In this document: positions 1-9,633 of the stretch, piece after piece
How positions within the stretch are numbered: the stretch's first letter is position 1
Layout: each line of letters starts with the position of its first letter
NCBI RefSeq assembly: GCF_000423645.1
Contig: NZ_AUIJ01000001.1
Coordinates: 372,001-436,000 of the forward strand
DNA length: 64,000 nt
Source of the DNA: Sediminimonas qiaohouensis DSM 21189
Lineage (GTDB): Bacteria > Pseudomonadota > Alphaproteobacteria > Rhodobacterales > Rhodobacteraceae
Direction: 5' to 3'
Notes under the pieces: generated by a model
The model's database searches: none
What the model saw: only the letters and a program-made list of their open reading frames with translations
Told to the model about the DNA's origin: nothing
Made by a program: the position numbers and the translations under genes

Positions 1-51
1 TCTGAGATGGTGGACGAACCCGGCCTGCGTGACATCTTGAAAAATTTGTAA
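1..51 (+). CDS. C-terminal end of an unidentified protein (partial)
   Basis: A reading frame is open from the first base and gives 16 residues ending in RDILKNL before a TAA stop at 49-51. Eighty-seven bases separate it from the phosphate transporter, in the same direction. The visible tail is too short to assign a family. It may equally be chance open frame, but the stop followed by a start region with a ribosome site fits a gene end. Confidence 0.4.
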   Translation, partial: SEMVDEPGLRDILKNL

Positions 52-138
52 CGCCCGCGTGACGGTATTGTAACGCAAGCCTTGCGTTTGCACGGTTTCC
101 CCACTACGCCCTTTCGCCGAAGATGGCAGGGGGCAGGC

Positions 139-1620
139 GTGGCCAAATCACCGCATGACACCCAGTGGAAAACACTGGACAAGGACCTGAACCGCATTTC
201 GCAGGTCGAATATGCCACCGCCCACGTCGCGCGCCCGCTGGTCGCGCCGGGCGTGGCGCTTGCGTTCATGGTGGTCGCCGGACTGGCAGCCGCCGTGTTC
301 TTCGGACAGACCCCGATGAATTTCATCGTCGTGGTGGCGGCGGTTTTCGGCGCCTACATGGCCCTGAACATCGGCGCCAACGACGTCGCCAACAACATGG
401 CCCCGGCCGTGGGTGCCAACGCGCTGACCATGGGCGGCGCCATCGCCATTGCCGCAGTATGCGAAAGCGCCGGCGCGCTTTTGGCCGGGGGAGACGTGGT
501 TTCGACCATATCCAAGGGGATCATCGACCCCGCTGGCGTCTCGGAACAAGCCACGTTCATCTGGGCAATGATGGCTGCCTTGCTCAGTGCGGCGCTCTGG
601 ATCAACCTGGCCACCTGGGTTGGCGCGCCGGTATCCACCACCCATTCCGTCGTCGGCGGCGTGATGGGCGCGGGCATCGCAGCGGCAGGGCTGGCGGCGG
701 TCAACTGGCCCACTATGGGCGCCATCGCCGCAAGCTGGGTTATCTCGCCGGTGCTGGGCGGGGCGATCGCCGCAGCGTTCCTGGCGTTCATCAAGACCTA
801 CATCATCTACCGCGACGACAAGATCGCCGCCGCGCGCCGCTGGGTGCCGGTGCTGGTGGCGATCATGGCCGGCGCGTTCGCCGCCTACCTCGCACTAAAG
901 GGGCTCAAGCGGATCGTGCATATCGACATCTCGATCGCGCTCCTGATCGGGGCGGCGGCCGGCCTTGTGACATGGGCGACCACGCGTCCCCTGATCCGGC
1001 GCCAGTCCGAGGGGATGGAGAACCGCAACAAGTCGCTCAAGACCCTCTTCAGCCTGCCGCTGATCCTGTCGGCGGCCCTGCTGAGCTTTGCGCATGGTGC
1101 CAATGACGTGGCCAACGCCGTCGGGCCCTTGGCGGCGATCGTGCACGCCGCACAGGTCGGCATGGCCAGCGCCAAGGTCGCGATCCCGTTCTGGGTCATG
1201 GTGATCGGCGCGTTCGGCATCTCCTTTGGCCTGTTCCTGTTCGGTCCCAAGCTGATCCGCATGGTCGGCAGCCAGATCACCAAGCTGAACCCGATGCGCG
1301 CCTATTGCGTGGCGCTTTCGGCGGCGATCACCGTGATCGTAGCCAGTTGGCTGGGCCTGCCCGTCAGCTCCACACATATAGCGGTCGGGGCGGTATTCGG
1401 CGTCGGGTTCTTCCGCGAATGGTACGCCGAAAGGCGGCGACGCAACGGGGCGGGGAACGGCAACAAAAGCAAGCGGATCGCCCCCGAGGAACGCCGCCGC
1501 CGCAAGCTTGTCCGGCGCAGCCACTTCATGACCATCGTCGCCGCATGGGTCATCACGGTGCCCGCGGCGGCCCTGTTGTCCGGCGGCATTTTCCTGCTGA
1601 TGAACATGATCGTTCTTTGA
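139..1620 (+). CDS. Inorganic phosphate transporter, Pit family
   Basis: Low-affinity phosphate permease of the inner membrane, usually symporting metal-phosphate or proton-phosphate. The family's duplicated signature is visible twice: GANDVANNMAPAVGAN near residues 79-94 and HGANDVANAVGP near residue 320, each in a hydrophobic half. About ten membrane segments flank a basic cytoplasmic loop (YAERRRRNGAGNGNKSK). I chose the GTG at 139, preceded by a purine-rich GGCAGGGGGC, because the protein then begins shortly before the KTLDKDLNR segment; an upstream ATG at 82 would add 19 arginine-rich residues and looks artificial. Length (493 aa) is normal for the long alphaproteobacterial form. No PhoU-like partner is adjacent. 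Confidence 0.93.
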   Translation: MAKSPHDTQWKTLDKDLNRISQVEYATAHVARPLVAPGVALAFMVVAGLAAAVFFGQTPMNFIVVVAAVFGAYMALNIGANDVANNMAPAVGANALTMGGAIAIAAVCESAGALLAGGDVVSTISKGIIDPAGVSEQATFIWAMMAALLSAALWINLATWVGAPVSTTHSVVGGVMGAGIAAAGLAAVNWPTMGAIAASWVISPVLGGAIAAAFLAFIKTYIIYRDDKIAAARRWVPVLVAIMAGAFAAYLALKGLKRIVHIDISIALLIGAAAGLVTWATTRPLIRRQSEGMENRNKSLKTLFSLPLILSAALLSFAHGANDVANAVGPLAAIVHAAQVGMASAKVAIPFWVMVIGAFGISFGLFLFGPKLIRMVGSQITKLNPMRAYCVALSAAITVIVASWLGLPVSSTHIAVGAVFGVGFFREWYAERRRRNGAGNGNKSKRIAPEERRRRKLVRRSHFMTIVAAWVITVPAAALLSGGIFLLMNMIVL

Positions 1621-2034
1621 ACGCGCTGCGCCACCGGCCGGCCGCGAGAGCCATTTGGCCGCTATTTGCAAGTAGACCATAGCGTTAGGGCCGCTTGTCC
1701 AATCACAAGCCTTTTTATGGAAACAGTATAAATTGCCTTAGAGGCCTTGCACCATTGCGCGGAATAGCGCCCGAAGGGCGCTGCGCATCGCCGCACCGCG
1801 ACCCGTCGATGCGCGCCTCCTCAACCGTTTTCTCGAAGTCCACAACAGGCCATCACCGCCAGAGACGGCCACACCCTCCACGGACAACATGGATCGCGGC
1901 TCTACACGCAGGGCAAGTCACCTGGCGCAACCTGAGCAGAAGACAGATGTCGCTTTTCACACAAGCGCGCTATCCTTAAGCAATGGGATGAGCGAGTCGA
2001 CCGCGCCGCGCTGGCGCAGTGAAAGGCAACCGGC
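1621..2034. other. Gene-free stretch with a fragment of the dispersed intergenic element
   Basis: This 414-bp gap between the Pit gene and tamA holds no convincing gene; a 94-codon frame at 1695-1979 has no recognisable family and reads through repeat sequence. The stretch 1755-1827 carries a perfect hairpin, AGCGCCC-GAA-GGGCGCT (1766-1782), then a segment ending GATGCGCGCCTCCTCAACC. Both parts resemble fragments near 53.1 kb and 55.9 kb, the hairpin in opposite orientation. The tamA promoter must lie in the last hundred bases but I cannot identify it. Confidence 0.5.
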
Positions 2035-3858
2035 ATGATCGCCACGCGTCACACAAGATGGCTAGGCGCCCTTGCGCTGACTGGAGCCCTGGCGCTGGCG
2101 GGCCCCGTGGCCGCGCTGGAACAGCTAAAGCTGTCGGTGCAACCGGGGCCGGGCACCGCCGCGGACGATCAGCCGCTGACCGCGCCGCTCAAGGCCGCCT
2201 CCGCCCTCTTTGCCGCGCGATCGGACGCACGCACCGATCCGCAGGACCTGGTCTCGGCGGCGCTGGCGGATTACGCTGGCCTACTCGAAGTGCTATATGG
2301 CGCGGGGCATTATGGCGGCGTGATCTCGATCCGCATCGACGGGCGCGAGGCCGCGCGCATCCCGCCGCTGTCTCCCCCGACCCGCATCGATACCATCGAG
2401 ATCCGAATCGATCCCGGCCCACCCTTTCGCTTTGGCGCGGTGGACATCGCCCCGCGCGCCCCCGGCAGCACCCTGCCCGACACCGCCGCGCGCGGCGGGC
2501 GCGCCCGCGCCAGCGCCCTGCGCGAGGCCACCACCGGCGCGGTGAACGACTGGCGCGGCGCTGGCCATGCCTTTGCCAAGGTGGCCGCGCAGGACGTGAC
2601 CGCCGATCACGCCAAACAGCGGCTGTCGGCCCGTATCCGCTTGGCTCCCGGCCCGCGCTTGCGCTTCGGACGCCTGCAAGTGACCCCCGGCAGCACCGTG
2701 CGCCCCGAGCGCATCCGCGCCATCGCCGGGCTGCCCACGGGGCAGGTGTTCTCGCCCGAGGCGCTTGAGACCTCCGCCAACCGACTGCGCCGCAGCGGCG
2801 CGTTCCGCTCCGTCACCCTGGCCGAGGGCAAGCAGGCCGGCGAGGGCGACACGCTGGATATCACCGCGACGGTGGTCGATGAAAAACCCCGCCGCATCGG
2901 CGCGGGGGCCGAGCTTTCGTCGATGGAGGGGCTGCGCCTGTCGGGGTACTGGCTGCATCGCAACCTTCTGGGCGGGGCCGAGCGGCTCAGGGTCGAGGCC
3001 GAAATCGCCGGCATCGCCGGGCAAAGCGGCGGCATCGACAGCGAGCTCAGCGCGCGCTTTGACAAGCCCGCGATCCTTGGCCCCGATACAGGCCTGTTCG
3101 TGCACGGCGATATCAAGGATCTCGACGAGAAAACCTTCAAATCGCGCGAGGCCCGGATCGGCGCGGGCATGTCCCACCGGTTCAGCGACGAGTTGACCGG
3201 CGAGCTGGGCGTTGACCTGAGCTATGCCGACATCACCGATGACCTTGGCCAGCGCGAGTTCACCCTGCTTAGCACCCCCGGCAGCCTGCTGTGGGACCGG
3301 CGCGATGACATCCTCTCGCCCACATCGGGCACGTTCGTGCAGTTCGAGGCCGAGCCGTTCGCGCGCCTGAACGGCAATAGCGCGGGCGCGCAACTGATTG
3401 CCGACGCCCGCGCCTACCGTGCCTTTGGCGCGGATAAGGGCGCGGTGCTGGCCGGGCGCGTGCAACTGGGCACCGTCATTGGCCCCTCGATCGCGGACAC
3501 CCCGCCGGGGATGCTGTTTTACTCGGGCGGCGGCGACACCGTGCGCGGGCACCCCTACCAATCGCTGGACGTGGCACAGGGCGGCGGCGTGCGCACCGGC
3601 GGGCGCTCTTTCGCGGGGCTGTCGGGCGAATTGCGCGTCGGAATGAGCGACAAGATCGGCGTCGTAGGCTTTGCCGACGCGGGGTTCATCGCCGCCGATG
3701 GCGGCTTCTCCGGCGCTGGCGAATGGCACGCGGGCGCGGGCGTCGGGCTGCGCTACGCGACGCCGGTCGGTCCGCTGCGGCTGGACGTTGCTGCCCCGAT
3801 CGAGGGGCGCACCGGCGACGGCGTGCAGATCTATATCGGCATAGGACAGGCATTTTGA
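2035..3858 (+). CDS. tamA: TamA, outer-membrane BamA-family subunit of the translocation and assembly module
   Basis: A 607-residue Omp85-superfamily protein. A signal peptide (residues 1-28, ending AGPVAA) precedes POTRA-type repeats over roughly residues 60-270 and a C-terminal beta-barrel ending in ...IGIGQAF, with the terminal Phe typical of outer-membrane proteins. The barrel carries GGGDTVRGHPY near residue 500, the counterpart of the conserved VRGY/F loop motif of BamA/TamA, here with His in the last position. TamA works with TamB to insert outer-membrane proteins such as autotransporters and in lipid traffic. The stop overlaps the tamB start (TGATG), so the pair is translationally coupled. 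The start has a GAAAGGCAACC ribosome site. Confidence 0.9.
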   Translation: MIATRHTRWLGALALTGALALAGPVAALEQLKLSVQPGPGTAADDQPLTAPLKAASALFAARSDARTDPQDLVSAALADYAGLLEVLYGAGHYGGVISIRIDGREAARIPPLSPPTRIDTIEIRIDPGPPFRFGAVDIAPRAPGSTLPDTAARGGRARASALREATTGAVNDWRGAGHAFAKVAAQDVTADHAKQRLSARIRLAPGPRLRFGRLQVTPGSTVRPERIRAIAGLPTGQVFSPEALETSANRLRRSGAFRSVTLAEGKQAGEGDTLDITATVVDEKPRRIGAGAELSSMEGLRLSGYWLHRNLLGGAERLRVEAEIAGIAGQSGGIDSELSARFDKPAILGPDTGLFVHGDIKDLDEKTFKSREARIGAGMSHRFSDELTGELGVDLSYADITDDLGQREFTLLSTPGSLLWDRRDDILSPTSGTFVQFEAEPFARLNGNSAGAQLIADARAYRAFGADKGAVLAGRVQLGTVIGPSIADTPPGMLFYSGGGDTVRGHPYQSLDVAQGGGVRTGGRSFAGLSGELRVGMSDKIGVVGFADAGFIAADGGFSGAGEWHAGAGVGLRYATPVGPLRLDVAAPIEGRTGDGVQIYIGIGQAF

Positions 3859-6800
3859 TGCGCAATGCCCGAATCATACCCCTGCGCGCCGCCATGCTTC
3901 TGGCGCTGGCCCTGCTGACCGCCTTGCCCGGCGGCGCGCGTGCGCAGGACGATACCACAGCGCGCGAGGGGCGCACCTTCCTCGAAGGGGTGCTGGAAGA
4001 CGCCCTTTCGGGCGAGGGGCGCGATGTGCAGGTGATCGGCTTTGCCGGGGCACTCAGTGCCCGCGCAACGGTCGAGCAGATCACCTTTTCGGACCCGCAA
4101 GGCACCTGGCTGACCATCGACGAGGCGGTGTTGGACTGGGACCGCGCCGCGCTACTGGGCGGGCGGCTGGATATCACGTCGCTCGGCGCGAAATCGATCA
4201 CGCTGACCCGTCCGCCCGCGCCTACCAAGGCGCAGGCCCCGCCGCCCGAGGCCAGCGCGCCCTTCTCCCTGCCCGAACTGCCCGTTTCGGTGAACATCGG
4301 CAGCCTTTCGGCCGAAAAGGTGACCCTCGGCAAGGCGGTCCTCGGGCAGCGCGCCGTGGTGGCGCTGTCGGGGGGCCTGTCGCTTGCGGGCGGTGAAGGC
4401 AAGGGCAACCTGTCGCTCAAGCGGATCGACGGGCGCGAGGGCGCGCTGACCCTCAAGGCCGGGTATGACAACGCAAGCCGCGTGCTTTCGCTCGACCTGA
4501 CCGCGCAAGAGGCCGCTGATGGCATCGCGGCGGGCCTGCTGAACCTGCCCGGGCGCCCCTCTATCTCGCTCAGCGCCAAGGGCACCGGCCCGATCACCGG
4601 CTACAGCGCCGATGTGTCGCTGGCCACCGACGGGCAACAACGCCTCGCCGGCACCGTGACATTGGGTGCCACCGACACGCCCCAGGACGAAAGCGCAACC
4701 GCCGCACAACGCTTCGCACTCGATATCGGCGGGGACATCGCGCCCCTGTTCGCCCCCGAGTATCGCGAGTTCTTTGGCCGCAACATCGCGCTGCAAGTGG
4801 CGGGCGAGCGCGGCGCCGATGGCGCGATGGTGCTGGAGCAACTATCATTGACCGCCAAGGCGCTAAGCCTGCAAGGCGAGGCCCGGATCGCCGCCGATGG
4901 CTGGCCCGAACGGCTGGCCCTCAACGGGCGGATCGGCGGACAGGATGGCGCGCGGGTGCTGTTGCCGGCATCGGGGCCGCGCACCTCCCTGCGCGAGGCG
5001 CAGATCGACCTGGCCTTCGACGCCGCCAAGGGTCAATCCTGGGACATGAGCCTGCGCGCCAACGGGCTGACGCGGCCCGATCTGTCGCTGGCCGAGGCCA
5101 CCGTTTCCGCCACCGGCACCCTGCAACGCGCCAGCGACGGCACGCCGGGGCACGTCACCGGCGATGTCGATGCGCGGCTATCGGGGCTGCGCCCGGACGA
5201 TCCCGCGCTGGCCAAGGCAATCGGATCGTCCCTTAGCGCCAGGACACAGGCCTATTGGACGCCCGGCGCGCCGGTGCGCCTGACGGGGCTGTCGCTGGCT
5301 GGAGCGGATTATGACCTTTCGGGCGACCTGTCCCTGAAGGGGATCGAAGACGCGCTTGAGGTCGAGCTGCGCGCCGATCTGCGCGCGCAGGCACGCGATC
5401 TGTCCCGCTTTGCCGCGCTTGCGGACCGGCCCCTGCGCGGCTCGGCGGAAATGTCCCTGCGCGGCACCGCAACCCCGGTTTCGGGTGGCTTTGACATGTC
5501 CATCGCGGGCAAGACGCGCGATCTGCACACCGGCATCGGCACGCTCGATCCATTGCTCGCGGGCAGCACGTCATTGGCCCTAGACGCGCAGCGCAGCACC
5601 GATGGCATCCGGATCAAGCGGCTGGAGCTATCCAGCGACTCGGTGCAAATTTCCGGCAACGGGCGGCTCAGCGCCGCGCAGGGCGCGGCCGAGTTTTCGG
5701 CCCGGCTGTCGGATCTGGGCCTGATCGCCGACGGCGTGCGCGGCCCCGCCAACATGACGCTGTCGGCCACCCGCGCCACCGGCCCCTGGACGATCACGCT
5801 CGATGCGGACGGCCCCGGCGGCAGCGCCGCGCAGGCAAACGGCACCATTACCCAGGATATCGCCACCGCCGATCTGTCGATCACCGGGCAGGCCCCGCTG
5901 GCGCTGGCCAACGCACAGCTCAGCCCCCGCAGCCTGTCGGGGCAGGCCCGCTTCGATCTGCGCCTCGCCGGGCCGCCGGCGCTGTCGTCGCTGTCGGGCA
6001 CCGTTGCCACCGCTGGCGCGCGCCTGACCCTGCCCGACCAACGCCTCGCGCTTGGCCAGATCGACGCGCAGGCGCGGCTGTCACAGGGGCGCGCCGATCT
6101 GAACGTGTCCTCCGCGCTGTCCTCGGGCGGGTCCGTCCGGCTTAGCGGGCCAGTGACCCTGTCGCCGCCCTTCGACGCCGATCTGGCGGTGGAGTTGCGC
6201 CGCGCGGCGCTTAGCGATCCGACCCTGTTCAAGACCACCGCCAACGGCGATTTGCGCGTCCAAGGCCCGCTTGCGGGCGGCGCCCGGATCGGCGGCACCA
6301 TCACCCTTGGCGACGTGGAGTTGCGCGTGCCCGATACCAGCGGCCCCAGTTTTGGCGACCTGCCCGGCCTGAAACACCGCTCTGAGCCCGCGGACGTGCG
6401 CCGCACCCGCAGTTGGGCCGGCGTAATCGGCACCCCCGGCGCGGGCACCGCCGCGGCCACTGGCCCGGCCTACCCGGTGGACCTGCTGGTGCGCGCCCCG
6501 GCGCGGATCTTTGTCCGCGGCAGGGGGCTGGATGCCGAACTGGGCGGTCAGATCCGCCTCACCGGCACCACCACCAACCTGGTCCCGCAGGGGCGGTTCG
6601 ACCTGATCCGCGGGCGACTCGATATCCTCGGTCGGCGCCTGACCCTGACCGAAGGGCTGGTCAACCTTCAGGGCGCGTTCGACCCCTACATCAGTTTCGT
6701 CGCCGAAACCCAAACCGACGGTACCTCGGTCCGGATCGGGCTGACCGGACAGGCATCGAACCCCGAGCTGGAGCTGACCTCCTCACCCGAGTTGCCGCGC

Positions 6801-7163
6801 GACGAGGTGCTGTCGCTTCTGCTTTTCGGGCGCGGCGTCACGGATATATCGCCATTTCAGGCACTTAGATTGGCCAACGCCCTGCGCACCCTGTCCGGAC
6901 AGGGCGGCGCCGGCATTTCCGAGCGCCTGCGCAGTGGCACCGGCCTGGACAACCTCGACGTCACCACCGACGCCAACGGCACCGCGCAGGCGCGCGCCGG
7001 CAAATATATCTCGGAAAACATCTATACCGACGTGGTGGTCGATACCCAGGGCCAGACCGAGATCAACCTCAACCTCACCGTCAGCCCGAACATCACCGCC
7101 CGCGGGCGCCTGGGATCAGAAGGCGACACAGGGCTTGGCGTGTTCTACGAGCGCGATTATTGA
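3858..7163 (+). CDS. tamB: TamB, AsmA-like inner-membrane/periplasmic subunit of TAM
   Basis: A 1101-residue protein with an N-terminal signal anchor (MRNARIIPLRAAMLLALALL) and a very long repetitive beta-strand-rich body, as expected for the AsmA-like, groove-forming TamB that spans the periplasm. The C-terminal TamB (former DUF490) domain is recognisable by GQASNPELELTSSPELPRDE, LLLFGRG and the terminal GLGVFYERDY. The ATG shares one base with the tamA stop, which fixes the start over an upstream in-frame extension. TamB is thought to guide phospholipids or outer-membrane clients between membranes with TamA. The length is somewhat short of the E. coli protein (1259 aa), within the family range. 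Confidence 0.92.
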   Translation: MRNARIIPLRAAMLLALALLTALPGGARAQDDTTAREGRTFLEGVLEDALSGEGRDVQVIGFAGALSARATVEQITFSDPQGTWLTIDEAVLDWDRAALLGGRLDITSLGAKSITLTRPPAPTKAQAPPPEASAPFSLPELPVSVNIGSLSAEKVTLGKAVLGQRAVVALSGGLSLAGGEGKGNLSLKRIDGREGALTLKAGYDNASRVLSLDLTAQEAADGIAAGLLNLPGRPSISLSAKGTGPITGYSADVSLATDGQQRLAGTVTLGATDTPQDESATAAQRFALDIGGDIAPLFAPEYREFFGRNIALQVAGERGADGAMVLEQLSLTAKALSLQGEARIAADGWPERLALNGRIGGQDGARVLLPASGPRTSLREAQIDLAFDAAKGQSWDMSLRANGLTRPDLSLAEATVSATGTLQRASDGTPGHVTGDVDARLSGLRPDDPALAKAIGSSLSARTQAYWTPGAPVRLTGLSLAGADYDLSGDLSLKGIEDALEVELRADLRAQARDLSRFAALADRPLRGSAEMSLRGTATPVSGGFDMSIAGKTRDLHTGIGTLDPLLAGSTSLALDAQRSTDGIRIKRLELSSDSVQISGNGRLSAAQGAAEFSARLSDLGLIADGVRGPANMTLSATRATGPWTITLDADGPGGSAAQANGTITQDIATADLSITGQAPLALANAQLSPRSLSGQARFDLRLAGPPALSSLSGTVATAGARLTLPDQRLALGQIDAQARLSQGRADLNVSSALSSGGSVRLSGPVTLSPPFDADLAVELRRAALSDPTLFKTTANGDLRVQGPLAGGARIGGTITLGDVELRVPDTSGPSFGDLPGLKHRSEPADVRRTRSWAGVIGTPGAGTAAATGPAYPVDLLVRAPARIFVRGRGLDAELGGQIRLTGTTTNLVPQGRFDLIRGRLDILGRRLTLTEGLVNLQGAFDPYISFVAETQTDGTSVRIGLTGQASNPELELTSSPELPRDEVLSLLLFGRGVTDISPFQALRLANALRTLSGQGGAGISERLRSGTGLDNLDVTTDANGTAQARAGKYISENIYTDVVVDTQGQTEINLNLTVSPNITARGRLGSEGDTGLGVFYERDY

Positions 7164-7263
7164 GGGGCAAAGGCCACAAATAATTGCCCGCGGTTCTTTC
7201 ATTGGCCGCGATTTTGGGCAATAGACGTGGTCCAACCACAACCCCGGACTCCGGCACACGGCA

Positions 7264-8235
7264 ATGAGCAACGGCGGCACTTCGAAAGACCCTGCGCGCA
7301 AAAACCGGCACGGCCAGCCGCGCCGCGACCTGCGCGCCATGCGCCACTGGACCGAGAACGCCGGTATTCGCGTTCTGATCTGGCTGCTGCACCTCATTCC
7401 CTATCGCTGGCGGGTGCCGTTCGGCGGCTGGCTGTTCTCGCGGCTGGTCGCGCCCGTGGCCGGTTACCGCCGCCGCATCCGTGCCAATCTCGACCTGGTC
7501 GTTCCCGACCTGGACAAGGCGGAAAAGGCGCGCCTGGTGCGCGACGTGCCCCGCAACATCGGCCGCACCGTGACCGAGCTCTACTCGCCCGACGATTTCC
7601 TTGCCGTGGCCCGGCGTACAGAAATTAGCGGCCCCGGCCTTGCCGCGCTGGAACAGGCGCAGGCGGACGGGCGCCCGGCGATCCTGGTGTCGGGGCATTT
7701 CGGCAATTACGACGCAGTGCGCGCGGGGCTCTTGCATCGCGGCCACCGCATCGGCGGGCTTTACCGGCCGATGAACAACCGCCTTTTCAACGCGCATTAC
7801 GTCGCGACAATCTCGCGTATCGGCACGCCGCTCTTCGATCGCGGGCGGCGCGGGCTGGGCCAGATGATGCGCTTTCTGCGCGGCGGAGGCACGCTGGCCA
7901 TCCTGATAGATCAGCGCATGGGCAACGGCGCGCCGCTGCGGTTTTTCGGGCACACCGCCTGGACGGCGCTTTCGGCGGCCGAGCTGGCCCTGAAATACGA
8001 CGCGGCGCTTATCCCCTGCTACGCCATCCGCCGTCCCGACGGGATGACCTTCGACGTGGTGCTCGAGGCACCCCTGCGCCACAGCGACGCGGAAACCATG
8101 ACGCAGGCCCTCAATGACAGCCTCGAGGCGCAGGTGCGCGCCCATATGGATCAGTGGTTCTGGCTTCACAAGCGCTGGAAAATGCCGGAAAGTGCGCACA
8201 AACAGGTCGCCCGGACCAAGGAACAGACGCCATGA
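7264..8235 (+). CDS. LpxL/HtrB-family lysophospholipid (lipid A) acyltransferase
   Basis: A 323-residue member of the lauroyl/myristoyl acyltransferase family that adds secondary acyl chains to lipid A or a related lipid at the cytoplasmic face of the inner membrane. The catalytic HX4D motif reads GHFGNYD near residue 141. It is followed by family motifs around LYRPMNNRLFNAHY and IDQRMGNGAPLRFFG, and the C-terminus has the usual QWFWLHKRWK. A hydrophobic patch near residues 37-70 may anchor it to the membrane. It overlaps the NeuB gene by ATGA and heads a surface-glycolipid cluster with two KdtA homologues. The exact acyl acceptor cannot be read from sequence. Confidence 0.88.
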   Translation: MSNGGTSKDPARKNRHGQPRRDLRAMRHWTENAGIRVLIWLLHLIPYRWRVPFGGWLFSRLVAPVAGYRRRIRANLDLVVPDLDKAEKARLVRDVPRNIGRTVTELYSPDDFLAVARRTEISGPGLAALEQAQADGRPAILVSGHFGNYDAVRAGLLHRGHRIGGLYRPMNNRLFNAHYVATISRIGTPLFDRGRRGLGQMMRFLRGGGTLAILIDQRMGNGAPLRFFGHTAWTALSAAELALKYDAALIPCYAIRRPDGMTFDVVLEAPLRHSDAETMTQALNDSLEAQVRAHMDQWFWLHKRWKMPESAHKQVARTKEQTP

Positions 8236-9263
8236 AAATCGCCCACCGACAGATTGGCCCCGACCACCCGCCGCTGGTCATTGCCGAGATCGGCATAAAC
8301 CACGGCGGCGATTTGGACGTGGCCCGCGACATGGTCCGCCGCGCTGCCGCCTCGGGCTGCGAATGCATCAAGCACCAGACCCACATCGTCGAAGACGAGA
8401 TGACCGAGGAGGCGAAAGAGATCTTTCCGCCCAACGCCGATGTCTCGATCTGGGAAGTGATGGAGCGCTGCGCCCTCACCCCCGAGGACGAGGCCGCGCT
8501 CAAGGCCTATACCGAATCCCTTGGCTTGATCTATATCTCGACCCCCTTCTCGCGCGCCGCCGCTGACATGCTCGATGCGCTGGATGTGCCGGCGTTCAAG
8601 ATCGGCTCGGGCGAGGCCGACAACCTGCCGCTGATCCGCCACATCGCGGCCAAGGGGCGGCCAGTGATCATGTCCACCGGCATGCAAACCATCGACAGCC
8701 TGCGCGCCAGCGTCGCGATCTTGGAACAGGCCGGCGTCGAGTATGCCCTTCTGGAATGCACCAACCTGTATCCCAGCCCGCCGGAAATCGTCTCACTCAG
8801 GGGGGTAAGCGATCTGCGTAGCGCCTTCCCGAATGCCGTGGTGGGCTTCTCCGACCACTCGATCGGCCCGGAAATGGCCCTGGCCAGCGTCGCCCTCGGC
8901 GCCTGCATACTTGAGCGCCACTATACCGACACGCGCTACCGCGCCGGCCCCGACATCGCCTGCTCGATGGACCCGGCCGAGCTGCGCTTGATGGTCGACA
9001 GATCGCGCGAGATATGGATCGCGGCGAACAACGACAAATCCCGCACCGGCCCCGAGGAAGACGTCTACCGCTTCGCACGGGCCTCCGTCGTGGCCGACGC
9101 CGACCTGCCCGCTGGCCACACCCTCACCGAGGCTGACATATGGGCCCGCCGGCCCGGATCAGGCGAGATACCCGGCTTTGATTTCGACGCCGTCCTGGGT
9201 AAACGCCTGACCCGCGCCCTGCGGCGCAACGAGCAACTCAAATGGTCCGACCTATCGGATTGA
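8232..9263 (+). CDS. neuB: NeuB-family nonulosonic (sialic-type) acid synthase
   Basis: A 343-residue enzyme that condenses phosphoenolpyruvate with a mannosamine-type sugar to form a nine-carbon acid. The NeuB barrel begins with IAEIGINHGGDLDVAR, followed by IKHQTHI, KIGSGE, STGM and FSDHSIG. The C-terminal 60 residues form the antifreeze-like SAF domain (RASVVADADLPAG...), as in two-domain NeuB, PseI and LegI proteins. I cannot tell which of the three sugars it makes. The start overlaps the acyltransferase stop (ATGA). No epimerase (NeuC) or CMP-transferase (NeuA) gene is nearby, so those steps must be encoded elsewhere or the product differs. The LPS-type neighbourhood suggests a surface-glycan sugar. 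Confidence 0.87.
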   Translation: MKIAHRQIGPDHPPLVIAEIGINHGGDLDVARDMVRRAAASGCECIKHQTHIVEDEMTEEAKEIFPPNADVSIWEVMERCALTPEDEAALKAYTESLGLIYISTPFSRAAADMLDALDVPAFKIGSGEADNLPLIRHIAAKGRPVIMSTGMQTIDSLRASVAILEQAGVEYALLECTNLYPSPPEIVSLRGVSDLRSAFPNAVVGFSDHSIGPEMALASVALGACILERHYTDTRYRAGPDIACSMDPAELRLMVDRSREIWIAANNDKSRTGPEEDVYRFARASVVADADLPAGHTLTEADIWARRPGSGEIPGFDFDAVLGKRLTRALRRNEQLKWSDLSD

Positions 9264-9314
9264 GCGGCTTGTCGCAGTCCCCGAAAGGCGCGGCGGTATT
9301 CCCCCGGTTTCCAA

Positions 9315-9479
9315 TTATGTCTCACCCCTGCGCCGATAACGCACCACCTTGTCCTCGGGCATCAGCGGCATGACGATGTCGTTGCCGCCCGCGTTGCACG
9401 ACAGGGCGATCTCGACACTGGTACCGGTCAGTTTCATGGGCTTGACAAGCAACAGCTTGCGATCGGCGAGATAGATCAT
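9315..9479 (-). pseudogene. Truncated N-terminus of a sulfotransferase-family protein
   Basis: This minus-strand frame begins with a good ribosome site (GCAGGAGGCGG) and gives 54 residues. The opening, LLLVKPMKLTGTSVEIALS, matches the phosphate-binding loop that starts one family of bacterial sulfotransferases, where K-x-x-K-T-A-G-T-S-[VI]-E is usual, followed by a DDIITP-like segment (NDIVMPLMPEDK). The frame then stops after RYRRRGET, whereas the family normally runs past 200 residues, and I find no remainder downstream. It is therefore probably a decayed gene. The rest of the 370-bp gap (9264-9633) shows nothing else I can name. An alternative is a real 54-residue protein, which I think unlikely. 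Confidence 0.55.
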
Positions 9480-9633
9480 GGCCACCGCCTCCTGCCGCGC
9501 TTGTTTCACGGGCCGCCGCGCGTGCGCAATGCGCCTGTGCCGCTTGCCCGTGGGGCGTTTTTGCGCCATGAGACCCCAATGAGCACGCGCCGTCCCATCC
9601 ATTGCGCCCTGCCGCACCCTCGCCCGATCCGGG

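Noticed and set aside
1695-1979. A 94-codon plus-strand frame between the Pit and tamA genes
   Set aside because: It has no recognisable motif, reads through the repeat hairpin at 1766-1782, and lacks a convincing ribosome site.
2293-3729. A 478-codon frame antisense to tamA
   Set aside because: Same composition artefact; TamA motifs fix the true strand.
9264-9314. Remaining C-terminal part of the truncated sulfotransferase
   Set aside because: Translations of this stretch and of the flanking gap show no further sulfotransferase motif.
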